This document shows positions 60,034-64,000 of a stretch of DNA of 64,000 nt, piece after piece; position 1 is the stretch's first letter; every line of letters starts with the position of its first letter. Origin of the DNA: an uncultured Desulfatitalea sp. (GTDB lineage: Bacteria > Desulfobacterota > Desulfobacteria > Desulfobacterales > Desulfosarcinaceae); NCBI GenBank assembly GCA_937868765.1, contig CALMNL010000006.1, positions 558,001-622,000 of the forward strand, written 5' to 3'. The position numbers and the translations under genes are program-made. The notes beneath the pieces were generated by a model. The model was not told the origin of the DNA, did not search any database, and saw only the letters and a list, made by a program, of their open reading frames with translations.

Positions 60034-62021
60034 ACGACGTCAAATTACAAATACTTCTCGATGCAAAAGAACAGACCGATGCAGCCTTTGCAAAGGTCAA
60101 TGCCAACATGCAGAAGTTGGGCGGCGCCGCCAATCTGCTCAAGGGGGCCTTTGCGGGCATGCTGGCGGGTGTATCCCTGGGGGCTGTGGTATCCGGCATC
60201 AACAAGGTGGCCGACGCCGCCAGCGACATGCAGGAGACCGTCAGCAAGGTCAACACGCTGTTCGGCGGATCGCAGGGGGCCGTGCTCCAGGAGTGGGCCG
60301 CCGGCGCGGCCAAGTCCATGGGGCTTGCCAAGCAGGAGGCCCTGGACGCCGTGGGCACCATGGGCAACATGTTTTTGCAGCTCGGGGCCAACACCCAGAA
60401 GGCGGCGGATCTGTCGACCGGCATGGTGGACCTGTCGGCCGATATCGCTTCCTTCCACAACGTGGCCGGTGGGGCCAATGAAGTGCTGGGCGCCATGCAG
60501 GCGGCCTTCCGCGGCGAGTACGATGCGCTCCAACGATACATCCCCACGATAAACGCGGCGGCGGTCGAGCAGGAGGCGCTGGGCGCAACCGGGAAGAAGA
60601 CGGCCAAAGAGCTGTCGGCCCTCGAAAAGGCCATGGCGGCCTATGCCATCATCACCAGGGATGCCGGTGCGGCCACGGGGGATTTCGAGCGCACAAGCGC
60701 GGAGCTTGCCAACCAGCGCCGCATTCTTGATGCTCAGATGAAGGATTTTTCTGCCAATGTCGGGTCGACTCTTCTGCCAGCCTATACAAAATTAATATCG
60801 CAAACGAATACATGGGTAGCGGCCAATAGCGCCTTGATCACACAAAAAGTGGATGTGGTCATAGATGGTACCACCAGCGCCATGAAGCGGATGTTGGATG
60901 TCTACAACCAAGTTCCTTCCGAAATCACATCGGCCGCCGGATATGGATTGATTGGCCGGGTTGTTTTTGGCGGTTGGGGTCCGGCCAAAATGGTGGCGGC
61001 GCTGGCGTATATAAATGAGACCATGGCGCATTTCAACGCGAATTTCGGTAGCATTGGAAAGAGTTGGCGAGAGTTGGGAAAAATTGCATCGGACGCTATG
61101 GCAGAATTGGAGCGGTCAACAAGAAAGATCCCCAGCGCCACCATGATGAGCTCCCACGGCAAGGTAGATATGCTGATGGGCGCCCACAGCGCGTCTGCCG
61201 GATCATCTGCATTGGCAGTGACAGCGAACCGAAATGTTGCCGAGATGGCTGCCATCAATAGCGCGGCGATAAAAGAGCAAGAAAATTTTTGGGATGAATG
61301 GAACGACGTGGCCGTAAAGGGCCTCGATGCCTACGACAAATCGATCATAGACGGCTACGCCGAAACAGAAGCAGCGTTCAAGCAGATGCAGCAGACGGTC
61401 AAGGATAACGCCGTGACCTTCGAACTGGACACATGGTTTTCCGACCTGGACAGCGCCGAAGAAAAGCTCAGGGAGACCAGCAAGCGCATGTCGGAATTGT
61501 CGCAGCACACGGCCGAGGGGATGCAGGACGCCTTTTCGGATTTCTTCTTCGACGCCATGACCGGAAAGCTCAAGGGTTTGGAAGACTACGCCACGGCGGC
61601 CTTGCAGGCCATTGCGCGGGCAATGTCCGCCGTGATGGCCCAGAAGGTGGTGGAGACCGGATTTTCTGCACTGGGCAGCCTGTTTCATTCGGGTGGTGTG
61701 GTGGGGACCACGGCGGTGCCAAGCAGATCGTTGCCGGCGGCGGTGTGGGCCGCGGCGCCGCGGCTGCACGGCGGTTTGATGCCGGACGAGTTTCCGGCCA
61801 TTTTGCAGCGCGGCGAGACGGTGTTGCCGCGGGGGTCGGCGCCCGGCGCGGTGGTGGTGCAGCCGCAGGTGGACATCAAGATTTACAACGAAATCGGCGA
61901 GGCGATGGCGGTCAAGCGGCAGCAGACGTCGGTGGACGGCGTTAAGACCGTGTGTGAGCTTTGGCTGGAAGGGTACAACTCAAATCGCTTTGGCCTGCGC
62001 GATGCGATGAGAGCGAGGTAG
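60030..62021 (+). CDS. Phage tail tape-measure protein
   Basis: A 663-residue tail protein that sets tail length and is part of DNA delivery. The N-terminal ~300 residues are the typical Ala/Gly-rich helical region with the TP901-type core (DAASDMQETVSKVNTLFGG, GTMGNMFLQLGANTQKAADL, GEYDALQRYIPTINAAAV). The C-terminal part has the common motif FHSGGVVG and RLHGGLMPDEFPAILQRGE. At 663 residues it predicts a fairly short tail. It starts inside the stop of the preceding small gene and is followed by a 121-residue unknown protein, not by other tail genes. Confidence 0.9.
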   Translation: MNDVKLQILLDAKEQTDAAFAKVNANMQKLGGAANLLKGAFAGMLAGVSLGAVVSGINKVADAASDMQETVSKVNTLFGGSQGAVLQEWAAGAAKSMGLAKQEALDAVGTMGNMFLQLGANTQKAADLSTGMVDLSADIASFHNVAGGANEVLGAMQAAFRGEYDALQRYIPTINAAAVEQEALGATGKKTAKELSALEKAMAAYAIITRDAGAATGDFERTSAELANQRRILDAQMKDFSANVGSTLLPAYTKLISQTNTWVAANSALITQKVDVVIDGTTSAMKRMLDVYNQVPSEITSAAGYGLIGRVVFGGWGPAKMVAALAYINETMAHFNANFGSIGKSWRELGKIASDAMAELERSTRKIPSATMMSSHGKVDMLMGAHSASAGSSALAVTANRNVAEMAAINSAAIKEQENFWDEWNDVAVKGLDAYDKSIIDGYAETEAAFKQMQQTVKDNAVTFELDTWFSDLDSAEEKLRETSKRMSELSQHTAEGMQDAFSDFFFDAMTGKLKGLEDYATAALQAIARAMSAVMAQKVVETGFSALGSLFHSGGVVGTTAVPSRSLPAAVWAAAPRLHGGLMPDEFPAILQRGETVLPRGSAPGAVVVQPQVDIKIYNEIGEAMAVKRQQTSVDGVKTVCELWLEGYNSNRFGLRDAMRAR

Positions 62022-62026
62022 TTCAT

Positions 62027-62392
62027 ATGAGCACCGTTAAAAAAGGAAAAAACAGGGATCCAAGGGCGATGAGGCGAGCGGGCAAGGCGCTATGCGGCGC
62101 CAAATTGGATGATACCAAGCCGCACATGGGCAAGCGTATTTATACTATGTCTGAATTGTTGTCCTTGGGCGCATCCGAAACATATAAACCTGTTGAATTG
62201 CAGGCGATGGCCATCAGATGTACATCGTTGGCCCTGGCTGATGCGGTTGCCCATGGTGATCTTCCCGCTTCCTTGGCTTTCGTCGCAGCTATGACCAGGG
62301 TGCTTCAAGCAGGGTTGGCGGGAACGGATGTCTTGCAAAAGGGCGGAGATCCGGTTGCGGCGCTGGCGGCCATGAGGGGAAAACAGAATTAG
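62027..62392 (+). CDS. Phage hypothetical protein
   Basis: A 121-residue protein of unknown family. The N-terminal part is basic (KKGKNRDPRAMRRAGKAL); the C-terminal ~70 residues are alanine/leucine-rich helices (YKPVELQAMAIRCTSLALAD, LPASLAFVAAMTRVLQ). ATG at 62027 follows a GAGG nine bases upstream, five bases after the tape-measure stop, so it is likely co-expressed. A tail-assembly chaperone-like role is possible but unsupported. Confidence 0.65.
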   Translation: MSTVKKGKNRDPRAMRRAGKALCGAKLDDTKPHMGKRIYTMSELLSLGASETYKPVELQAMAIRCTSLALADAVAHGDLPASLAFVAAMTRVLQAGLAGTDVLQKGGDPVAALAAMRGKQN

Positions 62393-62398
62393 GGGAAA

Positions 62399-62605
62399 AT
62401 GAAAGATAAGTGGCTCACTGTGCCTGATTTAATGAAGGCTCTAAACATATCCAGAAGCCATGCATACAGCTTAGTAGCGGAGGGGCATTTTGTTGCAATG
62501 CGGGTTGGTTCCAAAGCAACGCGCGTGCTCGAAAGCTCGGTGCAGGCGTATATTACAAGGCAGGTTTCTTTATTCATGCTTGAAAATGGGCTAACTGAAA
62601 AATAA
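62399..62605 (+). CDS. Small HTH (excisionase-type) DNA-binding protein
   Basis: A 68-residue protein with the HTH_17/excisionase pattern: WLTVPDLMKALNISRSHAYS, then AEGHFVAMRVGSKATRVLES. Such proteins bind phage operators or act in excision. GGGGAA precedes the ATG. It is the second small HTH gene of the element besides the AlpA-type one. Confidence 0.85.
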   Translation: MKDKWLTVPDLMKALNISRSHAYSLVAEGHFVAMRVGSKATRVLESSVQAYITRQVSLFMLENGLTEK

Positions 62606-62608
62606 CTG

Positions 62609-62626
62609 TCCGTAGCGTCCGTAGCG
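62609..62626 (+). repeat. 9-bp tandem repeat before the coiled-coil gene
   Basis: TCCGTAGCG occurs twice in tandem (62609-62617, 62618-62626) followed by the partial unit TCCGCC, in the 100-base gap after the HTH gene; the period equals that of the inverted repeat near 59.6-59.7 kb. Confidence 0.6.
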
Positions 62627-62705
62627 TCCGCCATGTATTTGCCTGCCAGGTCGATAATAAAGATAATCTTTTTATTTAAACCATATTTCAAAGGAGTAAT
62701 TTAAA

Positions 62706-63350
62706 ATGTCAATCTGGAAGAAAATAGACCCTGTGTCCAGCCCCGAAGACATTGCGCTTGCCATTCATCAACTTCGATTACAATGCGCCGAAAAAATGAA
62801 GGAGAAGTCAAAGGCGCTGGCCCGTGTAATCGAACTTGAGGACCAGGGGGCCGATGCAAAAAAAGCGAAAGAGGAGCTGGGCCTGGTCAACGGTGAAATC
62901 GAAGTGCTCGATTCGCGAATCTTGCAAGCCGATGAAGACCTTAAGGCGCTGGTTGTTGCCGAGATTGAGAACGAAATCAGTAACCTTCCGGCTTCGCGGC
63001 GGCAGTTGGAAGCCGATATGAAGGCGTCGCTCATCAAGGCCGGCGAGATGCTGGGTACATGCCTTGAAATTTTAAAAAGCCATGGGGCCGTTATGGTGGC
63101 GACCTACAACAAGTTAAGATCGGCCCTGGGTGAATACAGCGACGCCCCGCAAGCGTTCAGGGAAGGTGTTTCGGCTGCAAGAAACACCTTTAATAGCACC
63201 CCGCAGAGAATCTTTTTTGTCGAGGCGCAGCGCATGCGGGAAGCGGAGCTGATGGCTAAAGATGGATTGATAAAATCCTACAAGATAAAAAGCCGCCTGG
63301 GCGCCATCAAAAATAGAGCCCAGCGGGCGATTGAAGGGAATAAGCCATGA
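62706..63350 (+). CDS. Phage coiled-coil hypothetical protein
   Basis: A 214-residue protein, mostly charged helix: residues ~25-95 look like a coiled coil (KMKEKSKALARVIELEDQ, KKAKEELGLVNGEIEVLDSR) and the C-terminus is basic. No family recognised. AAGGAG before the ATG. Its TGA overlaps the ATG of the prohead-protease-like gene (ATGA at 63347), so the two are coupled, suggesting a head-morphogenesis or scaffold role by context only. Confidence 0.7.
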   Translation: MSIWKKIDPVSSPEDIALAIHQLRLQCAEKMKEKSKALARVIELEDQGADAKKAKEELGLVNGEIEVLDSRILQADEDLKALVVAEIENEISNLPASRRQLEADMKASLIKAGEMLGTCLEILKSHGAVMVATYNKLRSALGEYSDAPQAFREGVSAARNTFNSTPQRIFFVEAQRMREAELMAKDGLIKSYKIKSRLGAIKNRAQRAIEGNKP

Positions 63351-64000
63351 CTACTTCCCCCGGAAAAAATGAAGCGAAGACAGATTTTTTAAAGCGCTGT
63401 ACGGACGTTGAAGTTGCTGGCGGCAACTCCAGGCGCGAAGGGTTTGCAGCCTGTAATGCCGTTTGGGATGGCGCCAGAAAGCGCAAAATGGCCCTATCCG
63501 TTCCGGTCGCCATTACGAAAGCCCAAGGCGAGGAGCTGGCCGCCGGCGGCGGGGGCCAGCGAGGCTTTTTGATTACGGCCAAGACCGGCAATCCGGTGCA
63601 GCGTGAATATTACACCTTAGCCATCGATATGGCCGGGATCCGCACGGACCCGAAAATGCCGGTGCTACGCCAACACGAGCCCTTGCGGATTGTGGGCCAT
63701 GGGCAAGCCTATAAGGATGGCAACAACCTTTACATCGAGGGCGAGTTTTCCAAGGCGACCAAGGACGCCGCCGAAGTGTTGCGGCTGGCCGATGAGGGCT
63801 ATCCCTGGCAGGCCTCTGTTGGGATTTACCCCGACGAGTACAAGACCCTTGGGCCGGGTAAAATTGAAACTGTAAACGGTTTTGAGGTTAAAGGGCCGGC
63901 GATCATTTTCAAGCGCTCACATGTGCGCGAGGTGTCGTTCGTGGCCCTGGGCGCCGATCCTGATACGGCCGGCATCGCTTTTTCTGTAGAGTCGCCACCA
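63347..64000 (+). CDS. Phage prohead-protease-like protein, 3' partial
   Basis: At least 218 residues, cut by the window end. After an unusual N-terminal ~60 residues the sequence fits the HK97-type prohead protease fold: MPVLRQHEPLRIVGHG has the likely catalytic His, NLYIEGEFSKATKDAAEVLR follows, and GYPWQASVGIYPDEY holds the likely catalytic Ser. EVSFVALGADPDTAG is the usual final segment. It would mature the capsid. Terminase and portal genes, which normally precede it, are absent upstream; capsid genes should follow outside the window. Confidence 0.75.
   Translation, partial: MTTSPGKNEAKTDFLKRCTDVEVAGGNSRREGFAACNAVWDGARKRKMALSVPVAITKAQGEELAAGGGGQRGFLITAKTGNPVQREYYTLAIDMAGIRTDPKMPVLRQHEPLRIVGHGQAYKDGNNLYIEGEFSKATKDAAEVLRLADEGYPWQASVGIYPDEYKTLGPGKIETVNGFEVKGPAIIFKRSHVREVSFVALGADPDTAGIAFSVESPP

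Larger units (their letters stand above)
55499..64000. mobile_element. Left end of an integrated prophage / phage-derived element, 3' incomplete
   Basis: Everything right of the tRNA fragment is phage-like: integrase first, then an unknown AT-rich gene, AlpA-type regulator, SF3 helicase, tape-measure protein, small HTH and coiled-coil proteins and a prohead-protease-like gene. The element passes the right edge; the reconstituted tRNA-Pro should mark attR. Confidence 0.88.

Noticed and set aside
1-64000. CRISPR arrays, rRNA genes or insertion sequences
   Set aside because: No regularly spaced repeats, no rRNA signatures and no transposase-like proteins were seen.

Overview
The window looks like a chromosomal segment of a strictly anaerobic Desulfobacterota (order Desulfobacterales; Desulfosarcinaceae-like is my guess). 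This rests on gene content: LL-diaminopimelate aminotransferase lysine synthesis, indolepyruvate:ferredoxin oxidoreductase (IorAB), an Fe-S/FMN old-yellow-enzyme fused to a pyridine-nucleotide module, a MoaD/ThiF pair with a small Cys-rich protein, two DUF4124 proteins, and a choice-of-anchor-U surface protein ending in a CFI motif. No rRNA, CRISPR array or insertion sequence was seen.

Layout. 1-6.9 kb: 3' part of a PurD-PurE fusion, tsaC, tRNA-Leu(CAA), two small exported or anchored proteins, nadE, an OmpA-like lipid-envelope protein and a cold-shock gene. 7-15 kb: radical SAM protein, DmeF efflux pump, a Cys-rich protein, a lipoprotein, an exported S1C-type protease with a coiled-coil insertion, and iorAB. 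15-22.5 kb: amidohydrolase, flavin oxidoreductase, a minus-strand cluster (Cys-rich 66-mer, MoaD/ThiS-like, ThiF-like, polytopic membrane protein), a sugar epimerase and an acidic unknown protein. 22.9-33 kb: dapL-lysA, a soluble GAF-GAF-PAS-LuxR regulator, a DUF2318/FtsX-permease/ATPase transport operon with a Cys-rich exported peptide, and a modular surface protein. 33.6-55.4 kb: carB with a PurF paralogue lacking the glutaminase cysteine, an EAL-HDOD protein, glgP, mnmG-fetA-fetB, a DnaJ-family chaperone, hpt, a zinc-ribbon/DUF3426 protein with a huge acidic repeat region, tRNA-Met, a hybrid histidine kinase, and a redoxin-TPR-CsgG protein with a paralogous lipoprotein.

55.5 kb to the right edge is the left end of an integrated prophage or phage-derived element. 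Its left border is a displaced 45-bp 3' end of a tRNA-Pro(GGG) gene (minus strand). It is followed by a strong promoter, a P4-type tyrosine integrase, an AT-rich unknown gene, an AlpA-type regulator, an SF3 replicative helicase, a 16-bp perfect inverted repeat built of 9-bp-period repeats, a small Cys-rich protein, a tail tape-measure protein, small HTH and coiled-coil proteins and a prohead-protease-like gene cut by the window end. The restored tRNA-Pro gene should lie beyond the window.

Most interesting items: the glutaminase-dead PurF paralogue behind carB, the PurD-PurE fusion, the Cys-rich/MoaD/ThiF/membrane cluster, the DUF2318 ABC system, the paired CsgG-like proteins, and the phage element with a tape-measure gene sitting directly after its replication module and beside a repeat structure that resembles an origin or operator. 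All functional calls are from reading the sequence; no database search was run.
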